A DNA stretch of 64,000 bases from Bradyrhizobium sp. CCBAU 53351 (GTDB taxonomy: Bacteria > Pseudomonadota > Alphaproteobacteria > Rhizobiales > Xanthobacteraceae): positions 3,499,501 to 3,563,500 of the forward strand of contig NZ_CP030059.1 of the NCBI RefSeq assembly GCF_015291745.1, given 5' to 3'. Shown piece by piece: positions 49,232 to 58,361 of the stretch (position 1 is the first letter of the stretch; the number at the start of each line of letters is the position of its first letter). The translations under genes and the position numbers were made by a program. The notes beneath the pieces were generated by a model, which saw only the letters and a program-made list of their open reading frames with translations, made no database searches and had not been told where the DNA came from.

Positions 49232-49615
49232 ATGGCCGGCGATCCCAACGCACCGCATTTCCCGCGCTCGGCGCCGATCGAGGCCTACGGCAAGGGCGGC
49301 TTCGCCTTTGCCGGCATGTCGCACCGGGGCTCGCTGCTGTGCCTGCCCGACGCGATCTGGGCCTGGGACGTGACGGACCCCGCGAGGATCGACCGCTATT
49401 CGCTGGACCGGGTGTTCGCGGCCGCCAACGGCATCGACACGCTCCTGATCGGCACCGGCACCGGGCTCTGGCTGCCGCCGCCGGAGCTGCGCCAGGCGCT
49501 CAAGGCGCAGAGGGTGGTGCTGGACACGATGCAGACCGGGCCTGCCGTGCGCACCTACAACATCATGATCGGCGAACGGCGGCGGGTCGCGGCTGCGCTG
49601 ATCGCGGTGCCATGA
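49232..49615 (+). CDS. Mth938-like domain protein, NDUFAF3 homologue
   Basis: The 127-residue protein matches the Mth938/DUF498 family (IEAYGKGGFAFAGMSHRGSLLCLPDAIWAWD, LIGTGTGLWLPPPELRQALK). In mitochondria the homologue NDUFAF3 is an assembly factor of respiratory complex I. It follows yajC-secD-secF and precedes an NDUFAF6-like gene by 7 bases. The bacterial function is not established; a role in building a membrane complex is inferred from homologues and context. Confidence 0.85.
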   Translation: MAGDPNAPHFPRSAPIEAYGKGGFAFAGMSHRGSLLCLPDAIWAWDVTDPARIDRYSLDRVFAAANGIDTLLIGTGTGLWLPPPELRQALKAQRVVLDTMQTGPAVRTYNIMIGERRRVAAALIAVP

Positions 49616-49622
49616 ACAGCAC

Positions 49623-50486
49623 ATGAGCAGCACCGCGCCGTCACCCGATTCCGTCACTTTCTGCGCTGATCTCGTGCGCAGCCATGATTTCCCGCGCTAT
49701 GCCGCGACGCTGTTCGCGCCCGCCGCCCAGCGCCGCGCGCTGCTCGCGCTCTACGCCTTCAATGTCGAGATCGTCCGCGTCCGCGACCAGGTCAGCCAGC
49801 CCTTGCCCGGCGAGATCCGCTTTCAATGGTGGACCGATCTGTTCTCGGGCATGGTCCACGGCAGCGCCGAGGGCAACCCGGTGGCAGCGGAGTTGCTGCG
49901 TGCGATCCGTGATTTCAACCTGCCGGTCGAGCCGCTGTCGCTGCTCGTCGACGAGCACCAGTTCGACCTCTACAACGACCCGATGCCGACGCTGACGGCG
50001 CTGGAGGGCTATCTGGCTGCGACCTCATCGGCGTTGTTTGGTCTGGCGGCGCAGATTCTGACGCCCCCGTCCGAAGTCGTCGAACATCTCGCGCGTCATG
50101 CCGGTCTGGCGCAGGGCATCGTGCAAATCATCGCGAACCTGCCGCGCGATGCCTCGCGCCGGCAGCTGTTCCTGCCGCAGCAGGTGCTGGCGAGCCATGA
50201 CTGCCAGATGGAAGACGTGTTCGCCGGCAAGGAGACGCCGGCCTTGCGGGCCGTGCTGGAGCAACTCGCGGGCGAAGCGCAGCGGCATCTGACAACCGCC
50301 TTGTCGCTGCTAACCGACGTGCCGGCCGCGGTGCGTCCTGCATTTCTGCCGCTGAGCCAGGTCGGGGCCGATCTCAGGCGCCTGTCGCAGCCCGGCCGCA
50401 ATCCGTTCGCGGTGCAGCCGGCCTCGCGGCTCCGTACGCTCTGGACATTGTGGCGGGCTTCACGTTCCCGGGAATTTACCAAATAG
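49623..50486 (+). CDS. Squalene/phytoene synthase family protein, NDUFAF6-like
   Basis: This 287-residue protein has the fold text of the trans-isoprenyl synthase family (FAPAAQRRALLALYAFNVEIVRV, GEIRFQWWTDLF, DEHQFDLYNDPM, GYLAATSSALFGLA), but the first aspartate-rich motif is not kept: the site reads RVRDQVSQP rather than DxxxD. This resembles mitochondrial NDUFAF6, a complex I assembly factor, more than a true terpenoid enzyme. It lies 7 bases after the NDUFAF3-like gene. Confidence 0.82.
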   Translation: MSSTAPSPDSVTFCADLVRSHDFPRYAATLFAPAAQRRALLALYAFNVEIVRVRDQVSQPLPGEIRFQWWTDLFSGMVHGSAEGNPVAAELLRAIRDFNLPVEPLSLLVDEHQFDLYNDPMPTLTALEGYLAATSSALFGLAAQILTPPSEVVEHLARHAGLAQGIVQIIANLPRDASRRQLFLPQQVLASHDCQMEDVFAGKETPALRAVLEQLAGEAQRHLTTALSLLTDVPAAVRPAFLPLSQVGADLRRLSQPGRNPFAVQPASRLRTLWTLWRASRSREFTK

Positions 50487-50531
50487 CGGCTGGCTTATCG
50501 CCGCGAACCACGGGATGCTCTATGCTGTCCC

Positions 50532-51776
50532 ATGGCTGAGTTGTCCCAAACCACATCGCCTGACCGGAGCGGTTTTCCGGTTGCCCCGAGCGACGTTCAT
50601 GCCGCCGCCGACACCATCCGCGGCGCCGTCGTCGAGACGCCCTGCAGCTACAGCCGCACGCTGAGCAGCATCTGCGGCTGCGAGATCTGGCTCAAATTCG
50701 AGAACCTTCAGTTCACCTCGTCGTTCAAGGAGCGCGGTGCGCTCAACCGCCTCACTGCACTGACGGCCGAGGAGCGCGCGCGCGGCGTCATCGCGATGTC
50801 CGCCGGCAACCATGCGCAGGGCGTCGCCTATCACGCCAAGCGGCTCGGCATTCCCGCCACCATCGTCATGCCGGTCGGCACGCCCATGGTGAAGGTCGAA
50901 AACACGAGGCACCACGGCGCGGAGGTGGTCGTCACCGGCGCGACGCTGGAGGAGGCGGCCGCGTTCGCGCGTAGCCACGGCGAAGCTAGAAGCATGGTCT
51001 TCGTCCACCCCTACGACGATCCGCTGGTGATCGCGGGGCAGGGCACCGTCGGGCTGGAAATGATGAGAGCGGTGCCGGAGCTCGATACGCTGGTTGTCCC
51101 GATCGGCGGCGGCGGGCTGATCAGCGGCATCGCCATCGCCGCGAAATCGATCAAGCCGTCGCTGCGAATCCTCGGCGTCGAGGCCTGGCTCTATCCCTCG
51201 ATGTACAACGCCATCCATGACGGCAATCTGCCGGCGCGCGGCGATACGCTCGCCGAAGGCATCGCGGTGAAATCGCCCGGCAAGATCACCACCGAGATCG
51301 TACGCCGTCTCGTCGACGACATCGCGCTCGTCAACGAAGCCGAGCTCGAGCGCGCGGTGGCGACGCTGATCTCGATCGAGAAGACCGTGGTCGAGGGCGC
51401 CGGCGCCGCCGGCCTCGCCGCGCTGATGTCCGATCCCACCCGCTTTGCCGGCCAGAAGGTCGGTCTCGTCCTGAGCGGCGGCAATATCGATACGCGGCTG
51501 ATCGCATCCGTCCTGACGCGCGAGCTCGCGCGGGAGGGCCGGCTGACCCAGCTCTCGCTCGATATCCCTGACAGGCCCGGGCAGCTGGCCGCCGTGGCCG
51601 CGCTGCTGGCCGAAGCCGGCGCCAACATCATCGAGGTCTCGCACCAGCGGACGTTCTCCGACCTGCCGGCCAAGGCGACGCTGCTGCAGCTCGTCATCGA
51701 GACCCGCGATGCCGCCCATCTCGACGAGGTCATGGCCAGGCTCAGCGCATCCGGACTGAGCGCGCGCTGCACGTGA
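50532..51776 (+). CDS. ilvA: Threonine ammonia-lyase with ACT domain
   Basis: This PLP enzyme deaminates threonine to 2-oxobutanoate, the entry to isoleucine synthesis. The 414-residue protein has the PLP lysine K66 in FTSSFKERGALN, the phosphate loop PIGGGGLISGIAIA, SAGNHAQGVAYHAKRLG, and a short C-terminal ACT-like domain (LSLDIPDRPGQLAAVAALLAEAGANIIEV). With ilvD elsewhere in the window it serves branched-chain synthesis; a catabolic role is possible because of the single ACT domain. Confidence 0.93.
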   Translation: MAELSQTTSPDRSGFPVAPSDVHAAADTIRGAVVETPCSYSRTLSSICGCEIWLKFENLQFTSSFKERGALNRLTALTAEERARGVIAMSAGNHAQGVAYHAKRLGIPATIVMPVGTPMVKVENTRHHGAEVVVTGATLEEAAAFARSHGEARSMVFVHPYDDPLVIAGQGTVGLEMMRAVPELDTLVVPIGGGGLISGIAIAAKSIKPSLRILGVEAWLYPSMYNAIHDGNLPARGDTLAEGIAVKSPGKITTEIVRRLVDDIALVNEAELERAVATLISIEKTVVEGAGAAGLAALMSDPTRFAGQKVGLVLSGGNIDTRLIASVLTRELAREGRLTQLSLDIPDRPGQLAAVAALLAEAGANIIEVSHQRTFSDLPAKATLLQLVIETRDAAHLDEVMARLSASGLSARCT

Positions 51777-51784
51777 GCGCGCCG

Positions 51785-52963
51785 CTACCGGGACGCCAAA
51801 CCCGCCAGATGCGCGATCAGCCGGTCGACCTCGGATTCCGTGTTGTAATAATGCGGTGAGGCCCGCACCACATGCGGCAACGCGCGAAGTTCGGCATCGA
51901 TGCGCGTGCTCGCCGGATCTGAAGCGCCGATCGTGATGCCGGCCGTGGCCGCACTGGCGACAATCGCGTCTGCCTCGTGCCCGTCCATCGTGAAGCTGAC
52001 GATGGCGCCCGGCGTGCGTCCGAGGTCGCGGATGGTGACGCCGGGAAGGGCGGCGAGGCCGCTGCGAAGACGGCCGGCAAGCAGGCGGCAGCGCTGCTCG
52101 ATCGGGGCGATACCGATATCGAGGGCGTAGTCGACGGCCGCGCCAAGTCCAAGCCGGGCCGCGTAGTTGTTCTCCCAGGTCTCGAAACGGCGGGCATCGT
52201 CCCGTAGTTGATAGGCGTCTCGCGAGACCCATGGCGCCGCAAAGTGGTCGATCATCGGCGGCTCCAGCCGTTGCAGCAGCGCGCGGCGAATGTAGAGAAA
52301 GCCCGTGCCGCGCGGGCCGCGCAGGAATTTGCGTCCCGTGGCCGATAGCATGTCACAGCCGATGGCTTCCACGTCGACCTCCATCTGGCCGACCGCCTGG
52401 CAGGCGTCGAGCAGGTAGGGAACGCCGTGCGCCCGCGCGATCTTGCCGATCGCCGCCGCCGGATTGACCAGCCCGCCATTGGTCGGAACCCAGGTGATCG
52501 CAATCAGCGTCACCCGATCGTCGATCATCCGTTCGAGCGCGCCGATGTCGAGCTCGCCGCTGGTATCGCTCGGCACTACGTCGATGACCGCGCCGGTGCG
52601 CTTGGCGACCTGGAGGAAGGCGACATAGTTGGCGGCGTATTCCGCCTCGGCGGTCAGGATGCGGTCGCCCTTGCGAAACGGAAGTGAATAGAACGCCATC
52701 TGCCAGGCAACGGTGGCGTTCTCCACCAGCGCGATCTCGTCCGGCGCGGCATTGAGCAGGCGCGCCACCGAGCCGTAGACCGCGTCGAGCCGTTCGGCCT
52801 CGCGATCGGCGGCGGCATAGCCTCCGATCTCGCTTTCGAGATCGATGTGTCCCTTCATCGCCGCGACAACCGGCGTCGGCATCAGGCCAGCGCCCGCGTT
52901 GTGAAGATAGGCGAGCCGGCTGGTGGCTGGCGTGTCGGCACGAATTCGGTCGAGGTCAATCAC
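51785..52963 (-). CDS. Class V aminotransferase-fold PLP enzyme
   Basis: The 392-residue protein belongs to the family of cysteine desulfurases and related enzymes. The fold text is AYLHNAGAGLMPTPVVAAMK, IALVENATVAWQMAFYSLP, LLDACQAVGQMEVDVE, with the PLP lysine in LSATGRKFLRGPRGTGFLYI. It lacks a clear active-site cysteine loop, so desulfurase activity is not supported. The GTG start has GGAG 9 bases upstream and removes an overlap with the GFA gene. It is convergent with ilvA; substrate unknown. Confidence 0.88.
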   Translation of the reverse strand: MIDLDRIRADTPATSRLAYLHNAGAGLMPTPVVAAMKGHIDLESEIGGYAAADREAERLDAVYGSVARLLNAAPDEIALVENATVAWQMAFYSLPFRKGDRILTAEAEYAANYVAFLQVAKRTGAVIDVVPSDTSGELDIGALERMIDDRVTLIAITWVPTNGGLVNPAAAIGKIARAHGVPYLLDACQAVGQMEVDVEAIGCDMLSATGRKFLRGPRGTGFLYIRRALLQRLEPPMIDHFAAPWVSRDAYQLRDDARRFETWENNYAARLGLGAAVDYALDIGIAPIEQRCRLLAGRLRSGLAALPGVTIRDLGRTPGAIVSFTMDGHEADAIVASAATAGITIGASDPASTRIDAELRALPHVVRASPHYYNTESEVDRLIAHLAGLASR

Positions 52964-52986
52964 GTCAGGATCTCCGCCTCGCCGCG

Positions 52987-53400
52987 TCAATGCGGCATCT
53001 CTTCGAACTGCGGCAGGTTGAGAGGCGTGTTCCAGGCCAGACGGCGCTTGGTGAACATCTCGAGCTTCGGTGCGACCAGGTCGGGCCGGTCCAGGCTTCC
53101 CAATTGCACGAAGACCGTCTTGGGGAAACTGTCGAGGTTCGACGTGAATATCCGAGCGCCGCATTCGGGGCAGAAATTGCGGTCCAGGCCCTTGCCGGAG
53201 TTCGCTATGTAGTGAAAGGCCTTCGGCTTGCCGCTGAGGATCGTGAAGTCGTCCTCCGGCACTGCGAAGAACGTCGCCATCTCGCCGCCCGAGGCGCGCT
53301 TGCAGTCGTTGCAATGGCAATTGGCGATGAAGCTCGGGTTGGTGTCGAACTCGAACTTGATGGCGCCACAGGCGCATTGAGCTGTGTATTTCTTGGCCAT
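52987..53400 (-). CDS. GFA family (glutathione-dependent formaldehyde-activating-like) protein
   Basis: The 137-residue protein has the zinc-binding cysteine pattern of the GFA family: C9-x-C11 (QCACGAIKFEF), C28-x-C30-x2-C33 (NCHCNDCKRASG) and C77-x2-C80 (FCPECGARIF). The family was named for an enzyme proposed to join formaldehyde and glutathione, but most members are uncharacterised. It lies 23 bases upstream of the aminotransferase and is probably co-transcribed with it. Confidence 0.92.
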   Translation of the reverse strand: MAKKYTAQCACGAIKFEFDTNPSFIANCHCNDCKRASGGEMATFFAVPEDDFTILSGKPKAFHYIANSGKGLDRNFCPECGARIFTSNLDSFPKTVFVQLGSLDRPDLVAPKLEMFTKRRLAWNTPLNLPQFEEMPH

Positions 53401-53491
53401 TGGTTGCCTCGGGATGATCGGGACAGCGGCGCAGCCATATTGGCTGGCAGGAGAGGCGCACGCAACAGCGCATGCCGCGCGGCGGCTCGTC

Positions 53492-54085
53492 TCAAATGCA
53501 GAGGCCGAGCAGCTTGACGTGGCAGCTGCTCGATTTGGGCTTGGACGCGGATTTGGGTTTGCTCGCGGGCGCGACCTCGCGTTTCACGGCAACGACGGGC
53601 TCTTTGTCTTTCTTCTTACCCTTGCCCTTCGGCTCGTAATCGCCGGCGATCACCATCGCCCAATAAGTGCGCTTGCCGCTGGCGTTCCTGGCGCTGGCGA
53701 TGCCGACGCGGGAGGCGTTGTGCAGCAGCAGGTTCTTGCGATGGCCGGACGAGTCGATCCACTGTCCGAGCGTCTTCTCGAAATTGTCGTAGCCGTAGGC
53801 GATGTTCTCGGCGGCGCGGCCCGCACCGGCCGGCGCGACGCGGCGGTTGAACGGTCCGAGGGCGTCATGGCTGAGATCGTCCTTCCCCGCCATCGCCTTC
53901 GCCTGGTCCATGGCGATGCGGTCCAGGGTGGCGTCGCGGACGACGCGGACTTCGCCGTGCTTGAGTCGGAAGCTGGAGATCAACTCGGCCGGAGACTCGG
54001 CCATCGCGGGCGTGCCCGCCAGCAGCAGAAGGCCGGCGATCATTCCGCCAACCCCACGACGCATCATCGTCCCCCGAATGCCCAT
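53492..54085 (-). CDS. CAP/SCP-domain secreted protein
   Basis: This 197-residue protein has a signal peptide (GMIAGLLLLAGTPAMA) and a CAP domain (ISSFRLKHGEVRVVRDATLDRIAMDQAKAM, RAAENIAYGYDNFEKTLGQWIDSSGHRKNLL). The C-terminal tail is Lys/Pro/Ser-rich with a final CHVKLLGLCI. Bacterial CAP proteins are extracytoplasmic and poorly understood. An ATG 6 codons later is an alternative start. Confidence 0.87.
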   Translation of the reverse strand: MGIRGTMMRRGVGGMIAGLLLLAGTPAMAESPAELISSFRLKHGEVRVVRDATLDRIAMDQAKAMAGKDDLSHDALGPFNRRVAPAGAGRAAENIAYGYDNFEKTLGQWIDSSGHRKNLLLHNASRVGIASARNASGKRTYWAMVIAGDYEPKGKGKKKDKEPVVAVKREVAPASKPKSASKPKSSSCHVKLLGLCI

Positions 54086-54147
54086 GATCCCGCCACGCCC
54101 GAATGATCCGACCGCTTCTCTATCGTCAATGTGGACGCTTCAAGGCG

Positions 54148-55242
54148 CTAGCTTGCCGGCAGATCCGCTTCGAAGTTGAAGCGGTCGCGCAGGTTTTTCC
54201 GCTGTTCCAGGATGTCCTTGAGGAAGGCGCGGTCCTGGTCGTTCTTCATCAACGGCTCGATCAGGTCGAGCTGGTTCATGGCAACCAGTTGCAGGATCTC
54301 GGTGCGCGGCTTGCCGCTGGTGTCGCGCGGCAGCGCGTGCACGACCTGAATGTGCTCCGGCGGCTTCGGCCCCTTCGCGGCCGTCAGCTCGTTTCGCAAC
54401 TGGCCTTCGAGCGTGGCCTGGTCCGCCTCGACGAAGGCATAGAGCCCGACGCCGGAGCGGCGGTCGGCAAACGCGACGATGGCGGTATCGCGCACGGCCG
54501 GATTCTTGCGGATCAACGCCGTCAGCACCGGCGCATCATTGACCAGCCGGCGGCCGCCGCCTTCGCGGTCGGTGAAGTTGAACAGGCCGCGCGTGATGGC
54601 GCGATAGACCTTCTTGCCGGTGGCGAGCCACAGGCTCGCGGCAAAGGACTTCTTCGCGAGAATCTTTCGCTCGCGCGGGGTCAGCGCCTCGGGCGCATAG
54701 GAGCGCTTGTGCTTGAGCAGATGCCGAAGATCTTCATAGGCGAGGATGCGATAGAGCCGGCCGCGTCGGTCAAAGCAGGCCGCGAGCTGGAAGTCGGTCA
54801 CATAGGCGCGGCCATCACGGCCGACCAGCCAGTTCTGCTCCTTGGCAAGATCGTTGTGGCAGATCCCGGCACGGCGCAGCCGGCGCAGTGCCGCCTTGGC
54901 GGAACGGAAATAGGCGAGGTCGCCGTGCGGCTTTGCCAGATGCAATGCGGCGCCGTCGACGAAGCCGCGCACCAGCGCCCGCTGTCCCGCCCAGAGCAGC
55001 TCGGGGCCGATATCGAGGCCCTTGGCGCGCGCCAGAGCGTGCTTTTCGCGCGCGAACAGATGACGCGCCAGAAGGAATGACCACCACGGCACTTCGTCGA
55101 GCCGGCGCAGCACAGCGTCGACCTCGCCGCCGTCGCCGCGGAAGCGGCCGCGCTCGACGGTCGAGAACACGTCGCGCTTGAGCAGCACGCCCTCGGTCCA
55201 GCGCGCCGAGAGCGCCGCGGCGTCGTCTTTGGGGAGGCTCAT
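54148..55242 (-). CDS. Kinase-like domain fused to an acyl-CoA-synthetase C-terminal domain
   Basis: The first part (about 20-190) looks like a small kinase of the RIO or lipopolysaccharide-kinase type: it has HNDLAKEQN (about 129-137, catalytic HxDxxxxN) and DFQLA in place of DFG. From about 224 on, the protein matches the C-terminal domain of AMP-forming acyl-CoA synthetases, including NPAVRDTAIVAF and the A10 motif LPRDTSGKPRTE (about 302-313) with its lysine. It lacks the large adenylation N-terminal domain. It lies 7 bases from trmFO. The role is unknown. Confidence 0.8.
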   Translation of the reverse strand: MSLPKDDAAALSARWTEGVLLKRDVFSTVERGRFRGDGGEVDAVLRRLDEVPWWSFLLARHLFAREKHALARAKGLDIGPELLWAGQRALVRGFVDGAALHLAKPHGDLAYFRSAKAALRRLRRAGICHNDLAKEQNWLVGRDGRAYVTDFQLAACFDRRGRLYRILAYEDLRHLLKHKRSYAPEALTPRERKILAKKSFAASLWLATGKKVYRAITRGLFNFTDREGGGRRLVNDAPVLTALIRKNPAVRDTAIVAFADRRSGVGLYAFVEADQATLEGQLRNELTAAKGPKPPEHIQVVHALPRDTSGKPRTEILQLVAMNQLDLIEPLMKNDQDRAFLKDILEQRKNLRDRFNFEADLPAS

Positions 55243-55249
55243 CTTGGAC

Positions 55250-56677
55250 TCACGCGGCGGCGGCGATGCGCAGGTGATCGGCGATCCAGCGATCGAGATC
55301 GGCGAGCGCCCGCGCGCTCATCGCCTGCTTCTTGGCCACCGTCTTCTCGTTGCCGCGCAGGCGCGTGCCGTCGGGCTTTTTGGTCGGCATGGTCGCGAGC
55401 GGCGGGAACAGGCCGAAATTGATGTTCATCGGTTGGAACGAGCGCGTGCCCGGTTCGATGGTCTCGATATGGCCGCCGGTGATGTGGCCGAGCAGCGATC
55501 CGAGCGCGGTGGTGCCTGGCGGACTGACCAGCGTCTCGCCGCGCGCATCCGCGGCCGCATAGAGACCGGCGATCAGGCCGACGCTGGCGGATTCCACATA
55601 GCCCTCGCAGCCCGTCATCTGGCCGGCAAAGCGCAGCCGCGGCTGGGCGCGCAGGCGCAACTGACTGTCGAGCAGCTTTGGCGAGTTCAGGAAGGTGTTG
55701 CGATGCAGGCCGCCGAGGCGGGCGAATTCGGCGTTCTCCAGCCCCGGAATGGTGCGGAAGATGCGCTGCTGCTCGCCGTACTTCAGCTTGGTCTGGAAGC
55801 CGACGATGTTGTAGAGCGTGCCGAGCTTGTTGTCCTGGCGCAGCTGCACGATGGCATAGGCCTTGGTAGTGGGATCATGCGGGTTGGTGAGACCGACCGG
55901 CTTCATCGGGCCGTGACGCAGCGTCTCGGGACCGCGCTCCGCCATCACTTCGATCGGCAGGCAGCCGTCGAAATAGGGCGTGTTGGTCTCCCATTCCTTG
56001 AACTCGGTCTTCTCGCCCGCGATCAGCGCGGCGACGAAGCCGTCATACCGCTCCTTGGTCATGGGGCAATTGATGTAGTCGGCGCCGGTGCCGCCAGGGC
56101 CGACCTTGTCGTAGCGCGACTGGAACCAGGCGATCGACATGTCGATGGATTCGCGGTGGACGATCGGCGCGATCGCATCGAAGAAGGCGAGCGCGTTCTC
56201 GTCGGTCAGCGCGCGGATGGCCTCGGCCAGCGGCGCGGAGGTAAGGGGTCCGGTGGCAACGATCACGTTGCTCCAATCGGCCGGCGGCAACCCTGAAACC
56301 TCGCCGCGGGCGATCTCGATCAGGGGATGGTCGTTGAGGGCCTTGGTGACGGCGGCGGAGAAGCCGTCGCGGTCGACCGCCAGCGCCCCGCCGGCGGGCA
56401 CCTGGTTGGCATCGGCCGCGCGCATGATCAGCGAACCAAGCCGGCGCATCTCCGCATGCAGGAGGCCGACAGCGTTGTTGGCGGCGTCGTCCGAGCGGAA
56501 CGAATTGGAGCAGACGAGCTCGGCGAGCCCGTCGGTGCGATGCGCTTCGGTCATGCGGTCCGGCCGCATCTCGTGCAGCACCACGGGCACGCCGGCTTTC
56601 GCCACCTGCCAGGCGGCTTCAGAGCCGGCGAGACCGGCGCCGATCACGTGCACGGGGTTGGATAGGGGGGCTGTCAT
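55250..56677 (-). CDS. trmFO: tRNA (uracil-54-C5) methyltransferase, folate- and FAD-dependent
   Basis: TrmFO makes ribothymidine at position 54 of tRNA using methylene-tetrahydrofolate. The 475-residue flavoprotein has [64 protein letters not shown] and [20 protein letters not shown]. Its neighbour, the kinase-like fusion, lies directly downstream on the same strand. Confidence 0.96.
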   Translation of the reverse strand: MTAPLSNPVHVIGAGLAGSEAAWQVAKAGVPVVLHEMRPDRMTEAHRTDGLAELVCSNSFRSDDAANNAVGLLHAEMRRLGSLIMRAADANQVPAGGALAVDRDGFSAAVTKALNDHPLIEIARGEVSGLPPADWSNVIVATGPLTSAPLAEAIRALTDENALAFFDAIAPIVHRESIDMSIAWFQSRYDKVGPGGTGADYINCPMTKERYDGFVAALIAGEKTEFKEWETNTPYFDGCLPIEVMAERGPETLRHGPMKPVGLTNPHDPTTKAYAIVQLRQDNKLGTLYNIVGFQTKLKYGEQQRIFRTIPGLENAEFARLGGLHRNTFLNSPKLLDSQLRLRAQPRLRFAGQMTGCEGYVESASVGLIAGLYAAADARGETLVSPPGTTALGSLLGHITGGHIETIEPGTRSFQPMNINFGLFPPLATMPTKKPDGTRLRGNEKTVAKKQAMSARALADLDRWIADHLRIAAAA

Positions 56678-56751
56678 GGGGCGGACAGGTAGCGCTTTTC
56701 GGCGGAGAGTGGAATCGCCGAGATCGAGTTTTCTGCCACCAGATACGACAA

Positions 56752-56770
56752 CGCCCGCACGAGGCGGGCG
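56752..56770 (-). terminator. Hairpin between the DUF1127 gene and trmFO
   Basis: CGCCCGC-ACGAG-GCGGGCG is a perfect 7-base stem placed just after the DUF1127 stop. The following T-run is weak on the minus strand, so it is a possible 3' end structure of the small gene and not a strong intrinsic terminator. Confidence 0.5.
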
Positions 56771-56805
56771 CTATCGGTCCGTTCCGGTGAGGGGCTGAGC
56801 GGATA

Positions 56806-56958
56806 TCAGCCCTGATACTGACCGGCGGCAACGCGCGGGATGTCCGAGCGATCAAGGCCGATATCGGCCAGTTCGCGATCGCTGAGCTGGGACAGCTCGG
56901 CAACATTGCGCTGATAGTCCCGGAAGGCCTGGATCATGCGGATGAGCGAGAGCAGCAT
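56806..56958 (-). CDS. DUF1127 microprotein
   Basis: This 50-residue protein reads MLLSLIRMIQAFRDYQRN and LSQLSDRELADIGLDRSDIPR, the latter being the hallmark of DUF1127 (also called YjiS-like). AGGAG lies about 7 bases upstream of the ATG. DUF1127 proteins are small, often arginine-containing proteins linked to small-RNA, phosphate or polyamine physiology in other alphaproteobacteria. It is followed by a hairpin. Confidence 0.88.
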   Translation of the reverse strand: MLLSLIRMIQAFRDYQRNVAELSQLSDRELADIGLDRSDIPRVAAGQYQG

Positions 56959-57439
56959 AGGTAGTCTCCTGTAGTTCGATTCAGCCCTTAGTCGGCCTCG
57001 TCGTTGAAATGAATATAGAAGAGAGTATTGCAGTGCGGAAGTTCCGATGTTGCGATGCAGCTAAGCGAGCAGCGCATGACGAAGGTAACGGACGATTAAC
57101 CGGAAGGCGCTCCCGCTCAAAACCTAGCCATAGTCGTGCGGAATCGGCTACAAATACCCGTAACATCACGGACTTAGGGGGGGATCTTTTGATCTGGATC
57201 ATCGCGGAAATATGCTGCACGGGGCCGAGCGGAAGCGTACAAAACAGCGACTGGACCCAACTCTTGCCCGCGTGATTCGCATAGGTAAAATTGTCTATGA
57301 ATGAATATTAGTTCAGTTTAAGGGATCGATCGACGCGTGAAAATTCGATTTTCGTGAGATGACGCGCACGGGCCCTTGGCGAGCCAGCGCGTAGAGGGAT
57401 GGCGCGCGGGGTGTCTGCGGGGCGTTCAGGCCGATGCGC
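56959..57439. other. Gene-free spacer, AT-richer
   Basis: I see no supportable gene. The open frames have poor composition and no ribosome site. The AT content rises around 57160-57330, and the part nearest 56960 probably carries the DUF1127 promoter. Confidence 0.4.
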
Positions 57440-58264
57440 TTAAGGCGCGCGTGCGAGCTGCGTGGCGAAATAGGCGACGGTCTTGGAATAGACCTCGCTC
57501 TTGTTCCACTGCTTGAGCACCTCGAAATTCGGGCTGCCCGGCTGCCAATCCTTGCCCTTCTGCCAGCCATAGCCGGCGAGATAATTGGCGGTGGAGGCGA
57601 GCACGTCGGGCGCGTTGTGCAAGAGGTCGCGCTTGCCGTTGCCGTCGAAATCGACGGCGTATTTCATCCAGGACGACGGCATGAACTGGGTCTGGCCGAG
57701 TTCGCCGGCCCAGGCGCCCTTCATCTCGGCTGGCGCGAGATCGCCGCGCTGGACGATGCGCAGCGCATCCATCAGCTCGGCGCGGAACTGCTCGGCGCGC
57801 CGGCAGTCATAGGCCAGCGTTGCCAGCGAGCGGATCGTGGCGAACTTGCCGGTGTTGACGCCGAAATCCGTTTCCAGGCCCCAGATCGCGACCAGGACCT
57901 CGCCGGGAACGCCGTAAGTCTGCTCGATGCGCGACAGCACCGAGCCGTACTGCTTCATCCTGTTGGAGCCACGCTCGAGGCGCGGCGGCACCATGCGACC
58001 GGAAAACTCCTCGAAGGTCTGGCTGAAGACCTTTTGCGAGCGGTCGCGGTTCAGCACGCTCTGATCCAGCGTCACGCCGGCGAGACCCGATGCGATGGCC
58101 TGTTGTGAGATGCCCTTGGCCGCAGCGTCGGTTTTGAACTCCGCAAGCCAGGCATCGAAATTACCCGAACCGCAGGCGACGGCGGCGCGCGCCGGCTGGG
58201 CGGAGAGGATGGATGCGGAGAGGGCGAAGGCTGCGAGAGCGAGACGAGAAATCGTCGAGGTCAT
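57440..58264 (-). CDS. Lytic murein transglycosylase, MltB family
   Basis: The enzyme cleaves peptidoglycan in the periplasm. The 274-residue protein has a signal peptide (LALAAFALSASILSAQPARA), the catalytic glutamate in VAIWGLETDFGVNTG, and AGELGQTQFMPSSW and NYLAGYGWQKGKDW. No lipobox is present, so it resembles the soluble MltB/SltB form. The chosen ATG gives a clean signal peptide. Confidence 0.93.
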   Translation of the reverse strand: MTSTISRLALAAFALSASILSAQPARAAVACGSGNFDAWLAEFKTDAAAKGISQQAIASGLAGVTLDQSVLNRDRSQKVFSQTFEEFSGRMVPPRLERGSNRMKQYGSVLSRIEQTYGVPGEVLVAIWGLETDFGVNTGKFATIRSLATLAYDCRRAEQFRAELMDALRIVQRGDLAPAEMKGAWAGELGQTQFMPSSWMKYAVDFDGNGKRDLLHNAPDVLASTANYLAGYGWQKGKDWQPGSPNFEVLKQWNKSEVYSKTVAYFATQLARAP

Positions 58265-58361
58265 TCGAGTCAATGAATTCCGTGAAGCGATCTGGCCGGC
58301 GGCGCGCAATCTCGGTCGGAACCGCGGCCAAAGCAAGGCGTGGGACAGGGCGCGATCCTGC

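Noticed and set aside
53001..53473. An N-terminal extension of the class V aminotransferase across the GFA gene
   Set aside because: The extension is out-of-frame translation of the GFA gene; the GTG start with GGAG upstream gives the normal family length.
55178..56296. A 372-residue plus-strand frame opposite trmFO
   Set aside because: trmFO on the minus strand has every family motif; the plus-strand frame is its shadow.
57009..57275. An 88-residue plus-strand frame in the spacer after the DUF1127 gene
   Set aside because: No ribosome site, no family resemblance and an irregular composition; treated as non-coding.
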